From NCBI GenBank assembly GCA_009663185.1, contig VJZX01000005.1, forward strand, positions 1 through 35,696: a DNA stretch of 35,696 nt. Reading direction: 5' to 3'. Below the pieces are notes generated by a model, which made no database searches, had not been told where the DNA came from, and worked only from the letters and a program-made list of their open reading frames with translations. The position numbers and the translations under genes are program-made. Of this stretch, positions 1 through 8,326 are shown piece by piece. The number at the start of each line of letters is the position of its first letter. The first letter of the stretch is position 1. The DNA is from Isoptericola halalbus (GTDB lineage Bacteria > Actinomycetota > Actinomycetes > Actinomycetales > Cellulomonadaceae).

Positions 1-98
1 GCGTCGTCGAGCACCGCGGCGGCATGCGCCGTAGAGGCCGCGGCGGCGGTGAGGCGGACCGGCGCCCCGCCGAGCGGGGCGAACTCTGCGTCGCGCAT
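1..98 (-). CDS. Hypothetical protein, N-terminus only (runs off left edge)
   Basis: An ATG at 98-96 on the minus strand opens a frame that stays open to the window edge, giving about 32 residues beginning MRDAEFAPLGG and then alanine-rich. Its ATG shares one base with the TGA of the gene at 98-436 (TGATG arrangement), which points to translational coupling and a common operon. Too little is visible to assign a family. Since the upstream partner looks like a small WXG-like helical protein, a second small secretion-substrate protein or a larger partner is possible, but that is inference. Confidence 0.55.
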   Translation of the reverse strand, partial: MRDAEFAPLGGAPVRLTAAAASTAHAAAVLDD

Positions 99-436
99 CA
101 CACGGCCCGATCCGCCCGCGGGCCGGCGCTCGCCGACGCCGCGGGGAGAAGCAGACCCGCGAGGCCGTCCGCCGTGACACCCTCCGCTCCCTCGAACGTC
201 GCGGCGGCGTGCCCGAGACGAGTCGCGAGCGACTCGAGCGTCGTCGTGAGCGCCTGGTGGGCAGGCGCCCAGGCGGTGAACAGATCGGCGACGGCGGCGG
301 CGAGCGCGGCGTCGCCCGTGGCCTCGGCGTCGTGGGGCAGCACCGCGGTGCGCGTGTCCGCGAGCGCAGCCGCGGCTGCACGGAGCTGGACCCCGGCGGC
401 CGTCAGCGCGTCGGTGTCGATGTCGAGATGCGCCAT
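98..436 (-). CDS. Small alanine-rich helical protein, WXG100/type VII-like
   Basis: A 112-residue protein, probably all alpha-helical, starting MAHLDIDTDALTAAG. It has alternating Ala/Leu heptad-like stretches, a single Trp in a TAWAPAH segment near residue 59, and a later ATRLGHAA segment. Size, composition and the central Trp turn resemble actinobacterial WXG100-like or ESX-associated proteins, which form helical hairpins and are often encoded in pairs. The next gene is coupled by a TGATG overlap. No signal peptide or membrane segment is seen. A TACCGT box lies 8 bases before the ATG, so the transcript may have almost no leader. The family assignment rests on overall resemblance only; a generic hypothetical protein is the alternative. 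Confidence 0.6.
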   Translation of the reverse strand: MAHLDIDTDALTAAGVQLRAAAAALADTRTAVLPHDAEATGDAALAAAVADLFTAWAPAHQALTTTLESLATRLGHAAATFEGAEGVTADGLAGLLLPAASASAGPRADRAV

Positions 437-559
437 GGCCAAGGACGGTAGTGCTGCCGAGCGAGGCGCCCCGAAAGTTGTCCACAGGCATGGGAGGGCG
501 TGGGGGAGAATCATCGCGCCGCCCGGCCGGGGCTGGTTCCTGCGCCGTATCGTGGATCC

Positions 560-2278
560 ATGGGCACGGCGACGGACGCCCCTGTCCAGGCCGGCTGGGC
601 GGCGCTCGCCCGCGGAGCCTGGTCCGACGCGCGGGGGGAGTTCGAACGCGCGGTCGAGGTCGCCGCAGCAGGCGACGACCCGCTCCTCCTCGCCGCCGCC
701 CACGAGGGCTTGGCCTGGGCCGCGCTCTGGCTGCTCGACGTCGAGACGCTCTTCGACTCGCGCCTGCAGGCGTACCGGCTCTACCGGGCCGCGGGGCACC
801 GTGCGGGCGCCGCGCGTGCCGCGATGTGGATCGGTTCCGACCACGAAGACTTCCGCGCCGACACGGGCGCGGCGAACGGCTGGCTCCGACGGGCGCGACG
901 GCTGCTCGAGGGACTCGACCCGTCCCCCGAGCACGCCTGGCTCGCCGTACTTGAGGCGAGCCTGCTCGTGGGCGGGGCCGGCGACGTGACCGACGGCCGG
1001 CGTCTCGGCGCCATCGCGACCCAGATCGGCCGTGCCGCCGACGACCCCGAGCTGGAGCTCATCGGCCTGGCGACCGAGGGCCGCGCACTCGTCGAGCAGG
1101 GCAACGTCGCCGAAGGTGTGGGACTGCTCGACGAGGCGGCCGCGCTCGCGCAGGCCGAGCAGGTGGCGTACTCGATTGCCCTGACCTGGTCGTTCTGCTA
1201 CCTCATCAGCGCCTGCGAGCTGCTCTACGACTACGAGCGCGCCGCGCAGTGGTGCACGCGCGCGGAGGAGATCGCCGACCGCCAGGGCCTGCCGTACATC
1301 TGGGGACTGTGCCGCACCAAGCACGCCGGGGTGCTCGTCATGCGCGGCGAGTGGGCGGCCGCCGAGGACGAGCTCGACGAGGCGGCCGACGCCCTGCGGC
1401 GCACGCGTCCCCATTGGATCGGTGCGTCCACGCTGCGGCTCGCCGAGCTGCGCCGGCGGCAGGGCCGGCTCGCCGAGGCGCGCGAGCTCTTCCTCCAGGT
1501 CGAGCAGGAACCCGACGGCCTGGTCGGACTCGGGCGCATCGCGCTCGACCAGGGTGACGCCACGCGTGCCCGCGAGCTCGCCGAGCACGCGCTGCGCGCC
1601 ACCGCGCGGACCTGCAGCACCGAACGCGCCCGGCCGCTGCAGCTCCTCACCGAGGCCTGCGCGGCGCTCGGCGATCGCGCCGGCGCCCGAGATGCGCTTG
1701 CCGAGCTCGACGCCGTCGCCCTCACGGCGCGCACCGGCTGCCTCACCGTCCTGGCGGCGTTCGCGGCCGGAGTCACCGCGGCGGCTGAGGGAGAGCTCGA
1801 CGACGCTCGCCGCCGGTTCGAGGACGCCGTCACCGCCGCCGAGCGGGTCCGCCTGCCGTACGAGGCGGCCCGCGCCCGGCTCGAGCTGGCAGCCGTCCTG
1901 GACCGGGCCGGCCGTGCCGACGCGGCGGCCGAGCTCGCCTCCCGGGCGCGCGACGAGCTGCGCCGGCTGGGCGCCGACGCCGAGTCGGTGCGTGCCGGTG
2001 TGATCGCGCATCGCGCCGCCGACGCGTCGCACGCGGACGGTGGTTCCACCGGCGGGCAGCCGCCCGTCAACGCCGACGGCGTGCGCCTGACCCCGCGCGA
2101 GCGCGAGGTGCTGGCGCTCGTGGCGAGGGGCCGGAGCGACCGCGAGATCGCGACCGAGCTCGTGGTCAGTGAGCACACGGTGCACCGGCACGTGGCGAAC
2201 GTGCTCGCCCGGCTCGACTGCCCGACGCGCGCGGCGGCGGTCGCGCGGGCGACCGCCGCCGGGCTCATCACGGCGTGA
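560..2278 (+). CDS. LuxR-family transcriptional regulator with TPR-like helical repeats
   Basis: A 572-residue protein. Residues 1 to about 490 are alanine- and leucine-rich helical hairpins of TPR type (segments such as ARGEFERAVEVAAAGDD and AEARELFLQVEQEPDG). Residues 508-572 are a LuxR/GerE DNA-binding domain: LTPREREVLALVARGRSDREIA, then the recognition-helix region SEHTVHRHVANVLARL. It lacks the AAA/P-loop domain of large MalT-like LAL regulators, so it looks like the TPR plus HTH half of such a protein. The ATG at 560 is preferred over one at 500 because homology-like sequence begins there and a TATCGT -10-like box lies 6 bases upstream, suggesting a leaderless transcript. It converges with the methyltransferase gene; the stop codons are 3 bp apart. 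The signal is unknown. Confidence 0.85.
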   Translation: MGTATDAPVQAGWAALARGAWSDARGEFERAVEVAAAGDDPLLLAAAHEGLAWAALWLLDVETLFDSRLQAYRLYRAAGHRAGAARAAMWIGSDHEDFRADTGAANGWLRRARRLLEGLDPSPEHAWLAVLEASLLVGGAGDVTDGRRLGAIATQIGRAADDPELELIGLATEGRALVEQGNVAEGVGLLDEAAALAQAEQVAYSIALTWSFCYLISACELLYDYERAAQWCTRAEEIADRQGLPYIWGLCRTKHAGVLVMRGEWAAAEDELDEAADALRRTRPHWIGASTLRLAELRRRQGRLAEARELFLQVEQEPDGLVGLGRIALDQGDATRARELAEHALRATARTCSTERARPLQLLTEACAALGDRAGARDALAELDAVALTARTGCLTVLAAFAAGVTAAAEGELDDARRRFEDAVTAAERVRLPYEAARARLELAAVLDRAGRADAAAELASRARDELRRLGADAESVRAGVIAHRAADASHADGGSTGGQPPVNADGVRLTPREREVLALVARGRSDREIATELVVSEHTVHRHVANVLARLDCPTRAAAVARATAAGLITA

Positions 2279-2281
2279 CCC

Positions 2282-3388
2282 CTACGGCGTGAGCACGTAG
2301 AGCGTGTTGATCGGGTCGTCGATCTCGAAGCGCCGCACGTCGGTGAAGCCGGCGTCCGTGGCGAGCTTGGTGAGCAGCTCGTAGGACAGCCCGGCGGTCC
2401 CGAGCCCCGCACCGTCGTCGTGCAGGGACACCTGCAGGCAGTACTGCAGGCTCGCGCCGTAGATCAGCGCGGCGACCGGGCCGACGTTGTCCGCCGGGTC
2501 GTCGGGCACGTTGATGTCGACGGCGACGAACCGCCCGCCGGGCACCAGCGCGTCGTGGATCGAGCGGAGGATCGCGCCCGGGTCGTGCGAGTCGTGCAGG
2601 ACGTCGAACACGGTGACGACGTCGAACCGGCCGGGCACCGCCTGAGCCGCGTCCGCGACCTCGAACCGCACGCGGTCGGCCACTCCTGCCTCGGCGGCCT
2701 TGCGCCGCGCCTCCTCGATCGCCGGCGGGTAGACGTCGTACCCGACGAACGTGGCCTCCTCGAAGGTCCGGGCCAGCGTGATGAGCGCCTGGCCCTGCCC
2801 GCACCCGACGTCGCACAAGGAGCCGCCCGAGCGCAGCGCGGACTCGATCTCGGGGTGCTCCGGGAGCCATTGCTGGACGAGGCTGTGCAGGAACCACGGT
2901 GCGGTGAAGCGCTCGATCGCCTCCTGCGCCTCGGGGAACGCGTCCTGGTGCGCTCCGCGCCCGGTGGCGAACTGCTCGAGCAGCGCCTGGTACTGGGCAC
3001 CGAAGTTGGTGGCGTAGTCGTAGAACGCGTTGGCCAGGAACGTCGGCCCCGCCTCTTCGGCGAGCACCGGCACATGGTGCGCGGGCAGCGAGAAGGTCCC
3101 CGACGCCCGGTCCCGGTCCAGGTAGCCACCCGCGGTCATGCCCAGGGCCCACTCACGGACGTACCGCTCGGACAGGTGCGTGCGCGCGGCCAGCTCGGCG
3201 CTCGTCGCCGGGCCGCGCTCCGCGAGGTCGCGGAACAGCCCGAGCCGGTCGCCGATCGCGCCCATGAAGACGATGTGCGCGCCCGCGACGTCACCCAAGA
3301 CCTTCCCGGCGAACGTCTCGACGGCCGCGGCTTCCAGGTCTGCCGCGGTGGTCTGCCGGTCGGGGCCGGCGGTGGTGTCGGTCGTCAT
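2282..3388 (-). CDS. SAM-dependent class I methyltransferase with N-terminal winged helix
   Basis: A 368-residue cytosolic methyltransferase. Residues about 41-100 form a winged-helix segment (TSAELAARTHLSERYVREWA) as in O-methyltransferase-like and Mycobacterium Rv2258c-like proteins, where it serves dimerisation or substrate capping. The Rossmann methyltransferase core starts at DVGCGQG (residues 193-199, SAM-binding motif I), followed by an acidic ribose-contact strand (VGYDVYPP) and the motif IV region DVVTVFDVLHD. The start is well supported by GAGGAGG a few bases upstream of ATG 3388. The substrate cannot be inferred. The next gene on the same strand (3534-4163) lies 145 bp upstream, so co-transcription is possible. 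Confidence 0.88.
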   Translation of the reverse strand: MTTDTTAGPDRQTTAADLEAAAVETFAGKVLGDVAGAHIVFMGAIGDRLGLFRDLAERGPATSAELAARTHLSERYVREWALGMTAGGYLDRDRASGTFSLPAHHVPVLAEEAGPTFLANAFYDYATNFGAQYQALLEQFATGRGAHQDAFPEAQEAIERFTAPWFLHSLVQQWLPEHPEIESALRSGGSLCDVGCGQGQALITLARTFEEATFVGYDVYPPAIEEARRKAAEAGVADRVRFEVADAAQAVPGRFDVVTVFDVLHDSHDPGAILRSIHDALVPGGRFVAVDINVPDDPADNVGPVAALIYGASLQYCLQVSLHDDGAGLGTAGLSYELLTKLATDAGFTDVRRFEIDDPINTLYVLTP

Positions 3389-3533
3389 GACTCCTCCTCG
3401 TGTCGTGCGGTCATGACCCCACCGTCCCGCCCGCGGGAGTGTCGTCGCGTCGCACCGGCAGGCCATCTTCCGACCGGGGCATGGCCCGTCCCGGCCATGT
3501 CCGACGGCGGTGGGCGGCCGTGGTGAACCGGGA

Positions 3534-4163
3534 TCAGTCCCACCACAGCCGGTACCAGTGGCCGCCCTGTTCCGGACCGCCCGCGTGCTCGAAGCCCCAC
3601 CAGCGGCCGACCTCGTGCGGCGGCACGCGCATGTCATGGATGCCGAGGTCCTCGGCGACGTTACGCACGACGTGCTCGCACTGGCAGCCCGGCGAGTGGT
3701 GGCGGTCGACGACGAGCTCGTCGTCGGTGCGCACGAGCACGCCCTCGACCGTGACCCGCTCGTCGCACCGCCCCGGGCCCACGACGTAGCCGTGCGCGCG
3801 CAGCCGGTCAGGGTGCGAGGCGAGCGCGCGCAGGACCGCGCCGATGGTCGGGCCGTCGTTCTGCCGCTCCTCGGCCAGGTAGCCGGGGTCGAGCCGGTCG
3901 AGCAGGGTCTCGGCCGTCTCGCCCTCGAGCGTGCTGAAGCGGTAGAACGCCCGTGCGCCGAACACGTCCTGGTGCAGCGTCGGCTCGAGGGCCGCGTCGA
4001 GGCCGGCGTCGAGCATCCAGCCGTGCCGGCCGGTGCACCAGGCGTCGTGCCGAGCACCTGGCGCGGTGGCGAGGTCGCGCTCGAGCGTCCACGCGGTGCG
4101 CAGGTCGACGAGCTCGGGCGAGAGGAACCGTCGGCCGGTCGCCGGTGGGGTGGTCGTGGTCAT
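3534..4163 (-). CDS. Hypothetical protein with CxC motif and Trp-rich C-terminus
   Basis: A 209-residue soluble protein of unrecognised family. The chosen ATG at 4163 has a GGAG sequence upstream; the open frame continues further upstream, but that part reads like non-coding translation. Visible features are an aromatic segment RAFYRFSTLEGETAETLLDRL, a GCQCEHVVRNVAEDLGIHDMR segment with a CxC pair, and a C-terminus rich in Trp, Gly and Tyr (WWGFEHAGG, WYRLWWD). The CxC with neighbouring His could bind metal, but that is speculation. It lies on the same strand as the methyltransferase and is divergent from the hypothetical gene at 4397. The 233-bp divergent spacer (4164-4396) shows no clear promoter or repeat. 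Confidence 0.65.
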   Translation of the reverse strand: MTTTTPPATGRRFLSPELVDLRTAWTLERDLATAPGARHDAWCTGRHGWMLDAGLDAALEPTLHQDVFGARAFYRFSTLEGETAETLLDRLDPGYLAEERQNDGPTIGAVLRALASHPDRLRAHGYVVGPGRCDERVTVEGVLVRTDDELVVDRHHSPGCQCEHVVRNVAEDLGIHDMRVPPHEVGRWWGFEHAGGPEQGGHWYRLWWD

Positions 4164-4396
4164 GCGGGTCTCCGTCCGTGCGGTCGGCGGCCCTGGCTGG
4201 GCCGCCGCGTGCGCACGACGGTGCACCCGCGGCGGCACCGCCGTCGGGCAGCGGGCCGTAGCTGTGGACGACGCCCGCCTGGGGGCGAGCCACAGGCGGC
4301 GGTGGCAGGATGGCGTGTCCGCTCCGGGAGAACCGACGTGACACCGGCGGGCCGCACGACGCATGCTCGACAGGCCGGACCACCCTCAGGAGGATG

Positions 4397-4912
4397 ATGA
4401 CCCGCCACCCCGCGACGCGTCCCGCGCCGCGCGCCTACCCCCAGACGCCCACCGAGGAGCCCGTCAGCGACGAGATGCTCGTGGTGACGCGCAAGCACTA
4501 CGAGGCCAACGGGTCCCTCACGCCGCGCACGACGTACTACCAGCGTCCGGAGCTGGTGAAGTACTCGGTCGGCGAAGGTGTGCTCGAGGTCGAGCTCGCG
4601 GCGACCGACGACGCCCCGCGCACCACGCAGTACTTCCCGCTCGCCGAGCTGTTCGGGTTCGCCGTCGAGGGCCCGACGGCGGCCTACGAACGGGCGTTCG
4701 ACGCGTGGACGCAGGCGTCGTTCGGCGTCGACGCCGAGACGTACCGGTCGATGCGCCGCAAGTCCAAGGGCGTGACCATGGCCGAGAAGATCCGTCTGCA
4801 GATCGCCGACGGGCTCGGCGTCGATCCCGACGACGTGCGCTTCGGCGGGGCGTTCTCGATCGACGACGACGAGGACGACGACGACGACCTGGACCGTCCC
4901 GAGGACGCGTAG
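4397..4912 (+). CDS. Hypothetical protein with polyacidic C-terminal tail
   Basis: A 171-residue soluble protein with no family I recognise. The middle is well structured (KHYEANGSLTPRTTYYQRPE, then FPLAELFGFAVEGPTAAYERAF), followed by a basic patch MRRKSKGVTMAEKIR and a tail made mostly of Asp and Glu. Two adjacent ATGs (4394 and 4397) follow AGGAGG at 4388-4393; the second has the better spacing, though still short. An ATG at 4475 is another possibility. An acidic tail after a basic region is common in proteins that contact nucleic acid or ribosomes, but nothing here proves such a role. The APH-fold gene follows 42 bp downstream on the same strand with its own likely promoter. Confidence 0.65.
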   Translation: MTRHPATRPAPRAYPQTPTEEPVSDEMLVVTRKHYEANGSLTPRTTYYQRPELVKYSVGEGVLEVELAATDDAPRTTQYFPLAELFGFAVEGPTAAYERAFDAWTQASFGVDAETYRSMRRKSKGVTMAEKIRLQIADGLGVDPDDVRFGGAFSIDDDEDDDDDLDRPEDA

Positions 4913-4954
4913 GCAGCGGAGGGTCCGTCACGACCTGGGCGGTAGCCTCCTCGA

Positions 4955-5806
4955 ATGCATCGGTGGGACGGCGGACGGCTGAGCGAGGCGCAGGCCGAGC
5001 GGGTGGCCGGGTGGCTCGAGGATCCCGCCCTCGTCGAGGACCTGTCGTGGGGCCTCGTCGACACGGCGGTGTTGCGCGTCCGCACGGCCGACCGCGACGT
5101 GATCGTGAAGGCCGCCGGCCGGGGGGACCATCACATCGGGCGCGAGATCACCGCGCACGAGGCGTACACCGCCCCGCTGGTCGAGCGCGGCCGGGCCGCG
5201 CGTCTGCGGGGAGCGGACCGCGACGCGAACGTGCTCGTCCTCGACTATCTGGACGGGTCGCTGGTCGAGGGCACTCAGAGCGAGCTCGCCGCGGACACCC
5301 ACGCCCAGGCCGGCGAGCTGCTGCGGGCGCTGCACTCCCGGGCGGCCCGGCCCGACGACGAGCACGAGGTCCGCGCCACGGCCAAGGCCCTGTACTGGCT
5401 GGACCGGGAGCACCGCGTCGAGCCCGACGTCGAGCGCGAGACCCGGAAGATCTTGCGCGCGTACCGGCCGCGGACCGTCACGACCGTCCCCACGCACGGC
5501 GACTGGCAGCCGCGCAATTGGATCGAGCACCGCGGCACGATCAAGGCCATCGACTTCGGGCGGTTCGACTTCCGGCCCGCGGCCACCGACCTGTGCCGGC
5601 TCGCCGCACAGCAGTGGCGGCGCGATCCGTCACTCGAGGCAGCGTTCCTCGACGGCTACGGGCTCGATCCACGCGACCCCGAAGTCTGGGCGATCGACCA
5701 GCTCCGCGAGGCCGTCGGCACCGCCGTGTGGGCGTACCAGGTCGGCGAGACCGCGTTCGAGGCGCAGGGACACCGCATGCTCACCGAGGCGCTCGCCCGG
5801 TTCTGA
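4955..5806 (+). CDS. Aminoglycoside phosphotransferase (APH)-fold kinase family protein
   Basis: A 283-residue protein with the C-lobe signature of APH/choline-kinase-fold enzymes. The catalytic loop HGDWQPRNW (residues 181-189) contains the Brenner-type HGDxxxxN, and the metal-binding Asp is in IDFGRFDF (D200). The N-lobe has DVIVKAAG as the probable ATP-binding lysine strand. Such proteins phosphorylate hydroxyls on small molecules (aminoglycosides, choline, homoserine, macrolides); the substrate here is unknown and drug resistance should not be assumed. A TAGCCT box at 4942-4947 sits 7 bases before the ATG with no Shine-Dalgarno, so the message is probably leaderless. Its 3' end overlaps the antisense TOPRIM remnant by 26 bp. 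Confidence 0.85.
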   Translation: MHRWDGGRLSEAQAERVAGWLEDPALVEDLSWGLVDTAVLRVRTADRDVIVKAAGRGDHHIGREITAHEAYTAPLVERGRAARLRGADRDANVLVLDYLDGSLVEGTQSELAADTHAQAGELLRALHSRAARPDDEHEVRATAKALYWLDREHRVEPDVERETRKILRAYRPRTVTTVPTHGDWQPRNWIEHRGTIKAIDFGRFDFRPAATDLCRLAAQQWRRDPSLEAAFLDGYGLDPRDPEVWAIDQLREAVGTAVWAYQVGETAFEAQGHRMLTEALARF

Positions 5807-5957
5807 CGGGCACGGCCCGGTCGGCGCCGCCCGCACCGCCCATGGTCACGACGGCGGCACCCACGGCGGCGAGGTCGACCCCGCGGCCGGCGGCGACGGT
5901 CTCGACGGCGGCGCGGTCGCTCGCGCCCTCGACGAGGATCAGCAGGCTGAGCGTCAC
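5781..5957 (-). pseudogene. TOPRIM-domain protein remnant (N-terminal fragment)
   Basis: From a GTG at 5957 the minus strand encodes TLSLLILVEGASDRAAVET followed by about 20 residues ending VVTMGGA. This matches the opening of actinobacterial TOPRIM (OLD-like) proteins: hydrophobic strand, catalytic Glu in VEG, then SDRAAVE and, after about 20 residues, V-x-MGGA. After MGGA the frame changes character (GGADRAVPVRTGRAPR) and stops, so the second acidic DxD motif and the rest of the domain are missing. The stop lies inside the 3' end of the antisense APH gene. I read it as a truncated gene; a short genuine peptide is less likely. Confidence 0.6.
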
Positions 5958-6030
5958 TCGGACCACGTTCCTCCGCGCGCGGCGAGCGGGCAACACCATT
6001 TCGGCCGGTTCTCGCTGGGCCTCGCCAGGG

Positions 6031-7104
6031 TCAGGGCGTCAGCACCCTCGCCGTCTGCTGCGCGCGGACGCTCAGCTCGGCGGCCTTGAAGGCGTGCTCC
6101 TGCGTCATCGCCGTCTCGGTCCGCTCGAGGCAGTCGAGGATGAGCTGGCCGAAGAAGGGGTAGCCCACGTTCCCGTCCGCGACGAGGTGGTGCTCGCCCT
6201 GGCCGTCGACGAGGAACACGTGGCCGGGCCCGTCGTCCGTGCCGACGTTGACGTACTTGCGCAGCTCCACGTAGCCGTCTGTGCCCAGGATGAACGTGCG
6301 CCCGTCGCCCCAGGTGCTCAGGCCGTCCGGAGTGAACCAGTCGACCCGGCAGTACCCGGTGGCGCCGTTGTCCATGACGATGCCGGCCTCGCCGAAGTCG
6401 TCCAGGCCCGGGTGCTCGGGGTGGTTGTAGTTCGCGATCGCGGCATGCGTGACCTCGGCGTCCTTGGCGCCGGCGTAGTGGAGCATCTGCTCGAAGTTGT
6501 GGCTGCCGATGTCGCACAGGATGCCGCCGTACTTGTCCTTCTCGAAGAACCAGTCGGGACGGCCGCTACCCAGGCGGTGCGGGCCGAGGCCGACGACCTG
6601 CAGGACCCGGCCGATCGCCCCCTGGTCGATGAGCTGCCCGGCCAGGACCGCGGCCTCGACGTGGATCCGCTCCGAGTAGTAGACGGCGTACTTCAGCCCC
6701 GTCCGCGCGGTCGCCTCCCGGGCGGCCTCGAGCTGCTCGAGGGTGGTCAGCGGCGCCTTGTCGGTGAAGTAGTCCTTGCCCGCCTCGATGACACGCAGCC
6801 CCAGCGCGCAGCGCTCCGACGTGACCGCCGCGCCGGCGACGAGACGCACCTCGTCGTCGTCGAGCACCTCGTCCTCGCTGCGGGCGACACGCACCTCGGG
6901 GAACCGCGCACGGAAGGCGTCGACCTTCGCGGGGTCCGGGTCGTAGACCCACTTGAGCGTCCCACCCGCGGCGGCCAGCTCCGCGCACATCCCGTAGATG
7001 TGCCCGTGGTCGAGGCGCGCCGCGCCGAAGACGAACTCTCCCGGACCCACCACGGGGGAGGGCACCGGTTCGGGCGCGTAGGCCGCGCCGCTGGTCGCTG
7101 TCAT
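6031..7104 (-). CDS. Gfo/Idh/MocA-family oxidoreductase (second of pair)
   Basis: A 357-residue NAD(P)-dependent dehydrogenase-like protein. The N-terminal Rossmann half lacks the classic GxGxxG start and instead reads FVFGAARLDHGHIYGM, then LKWVYDPDPAKVDAF. Where the family usually has an EKP motif it has YFTDKAPLTTLEQLEAA, so the catalytic lysine context is DKAP. The C-terminal half contains GGILCDIGSHNFEQMLHYAG, which matches the conserved G-x-x-x-D-x-G-x-H sugar-site motif, with D and H present. It overlaps the upstream dehydrogenase gene by 4 bp (ATGA-type), so the two are coupled. In the family, such enzymes oxidise or reduce sugars or inositols; here it probably processes the ligand of the binding protein at 8327-9631. 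Confidence 0.88.
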   Translation of the reverse strand: MTATSGAAYAPEPVPSPVVGPGEFVFGAARLDHGHIYGMCAELAAAGGTLKWVYDPDPAKVDAFRARFPEVRVARSEDEVLDDDEVRLVAGAAVTSERCALGLRVIEAGKDYFTDKAPLTTLEQLEAAREATARTGLKYAVYYSERIHVEAAVLAGQLIDQGAIGRVLQVVGLGPHRLGSGRPDWFFEKDKYGGILCDIGSHNFEQMLHYAGAKDAEVTHAAIANYNHPEHPGLDDFGEAGIVMDNGATGYCRVDWFTPDGLSTWGDGRTFILGTDGYVELRKYVNVGTDDGPGHVFLVDGQGEHHLVADGNVGYPFFGQLILDCLERTETAMTQEHAFKAAELSVRAQQTARVLTP

Positions 7105-8315
7105 GTGTCCTCGGGTCCTGTTCGTGCGGGACTGTTCGTGCGGATGTGGTCATCGTCGACGGCGGCACTGCTGCCGACGGTGATCGCACCCGGCAGGGCG
7201 TCCACCGCCGTCGTCTTGGCGAAGAAGCGCGGAGCTCGCTCGACGAGCGTGCCCTCGCGGTAGTACGGGTCGTCGGGCGAGAGCGGCAGGTCGACGGTGC
7301 GCCGCTCGATGCCAGCCTCGTAGATGGCGGTCACGAGCTCGATGGCGCGGCGTCCGTCCGTGCCGTCGACTGCGGGACGACGCCGGTCGCGAACCGCGCC
7401 GAGCATGTCGCCGATCTGCCCGGCGTGCCCCACGTGCTCCAGGGGCTGGTGCGACGCCGCGAGCTCCTCGATCTTCGCGACGCGCGCGGGGTCTCCGCCT
7501 GGGGCACGGAAGCCGTTGGGCTCCGCGGCGTCGGCGACGACCTTCCACGGCTGGGACACCCGCGCGTGCCGCCCGTGCACGACGATCGCCTGCTCCTCGC
7601 CGTGGTGCACCACGGAGCTGGTCACCTCGGCGAGCGCCCGGTCGAAATGCAGGACGGCCACCGACAGGTCCTCGACCTCGGAGTTCTCGTGCGCGGCGTT
7701 GGTCAGCACCGCCGTGACGGCACGGGGCGCGCCGAGCATCCACAGGGTGAGGTCCAGGTGGTGGATGGCGTGGTTGAGCGTGCACCCACCGCCCTCGGAC
7801 TCCCACGTGCCCCGCCACCACAGGTCGTAGTAGGCGGTGCCGCGCCACCAGGCCGAGGAGACCTGTGCGTGCGAGACGGGGCCGATCAGGCCGGAATCCA
7901 GCACCTCCTTGAGGGTGGCCATGTCGTCGCGGAAGCGGTTCTGCGCGACGACGGACAGCACCCGGCCGTTCTCGGCGGCGGCCGCGATCATTGCGTCGCA
8001 CTCCTCGAGCGACGGCGCCATGGGCTTCTCCACCAGCACGTCCACGCCGGCCCGCAGGGCGGTGATGGTCAGCTCGGCATGGGTGGACGGCGGCGTCGTG
8101 ATGCTGACGAGGTCCAGGTCCTCGGCGGCGAGCATGTCCTCGACCCGTTCGTACACACGCGCCCCGGCGAGGCCGAGCTCGGCGCGCAGCGCGGCGGCCT
8201 TGCCGGGCGCGACGTCGCACAGGGCGACGACCTCGCACTCGTGCGGAAAGCGCAGGTAGCCGTCGACGTGGGCGCTGGCGATGCCGCCGGTCCCGATGAT
8301 CCCGATCGTGAGCAC
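7101..8315 (-). CDS. Gfo/Idh/MocA-family oxidoreductase (first of pair)
   Basis: A protein of about 404 residues. The N-terminus LTIGIIGTGGIASAHVDGYL is a textbook Rossmann GxGxxA/H start. The EKP motif is intact (VLVEKPMAPSLEECDAM), and the sugar-site segment GGGCTLNHAIHHLDLTLWMLG carries the family histidines, although the usual Asp of D-x-G-x-H is replaced by Asn. The start is probably GTG 8315, preceded by GGAGGA; a GTG at 8330 overlapping the stop of the binding-protein gene is the alternative (409 residues). The C-terminal 40 residues (from about FAKTTAVDALPG) look like a variable tail. With the adjacent dehydrogenase it may carry out sequential oxidation and epimerisation steps on an imported sugar or polyol. 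Confidence 0.88.
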   Translation of the reverse strand: MLTIGIIGTGGIASAHVDGYLRFPHECEVVALCDVAPGKAAALRAELGLAGARVYERVEDMLAAEDLDLVSITTPPSTHAELTITALRAGVDVLVEKPMAPSLEECDAMIAAAAENGRVLSVVAQNRFRDDMATLKEVLDSGLIGPVSHAQVSSAWWRGTAYYDLWWRGTWESEGGGCTLNHAIHHLDLTLWMLGAPRAVTAVLTNAAHENSEVEDLSVAVLHFDRALAEVTSSVVHHGEEQAIVVHGRHARVSQPWKVVADAAEPNGFRAPGGDPARVAKIEELAASHQPLEHVGHAGQIGDMLGAVRDRRRPAVDGTDGRRAIELVTAIYEAGIERRTVDLPLSPDDPYYREGTLVERAPRFFAKTTAVDALPGAITVGSSAAVDDDHIRTNSPARTGPEDT

Positions 8316-8326
8316 TGTTCCTCCGG

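Noticed and set aside
98-2191. 697-residue open frame on the minus strand running across the LuxR gene
   Set aside because: Only its last 112 codons (98-436) look like protein; the rest is antisense to a well-supported LuxR gene and is a by-product of high G+C.
4955-5806. Aminoglycoside resistance gene
   Set aside because: Only the general kinase fold is supported; sequence gives no reason to assign an antibiotic substrate.
4363-7263. 966-residue plus-strand frame over 4363-7263
   Set aside because: It overlaps hypothetical, APH and dehydrogenase genes in other frames and has an Arg/Gly/Pro-rich translation without domains.
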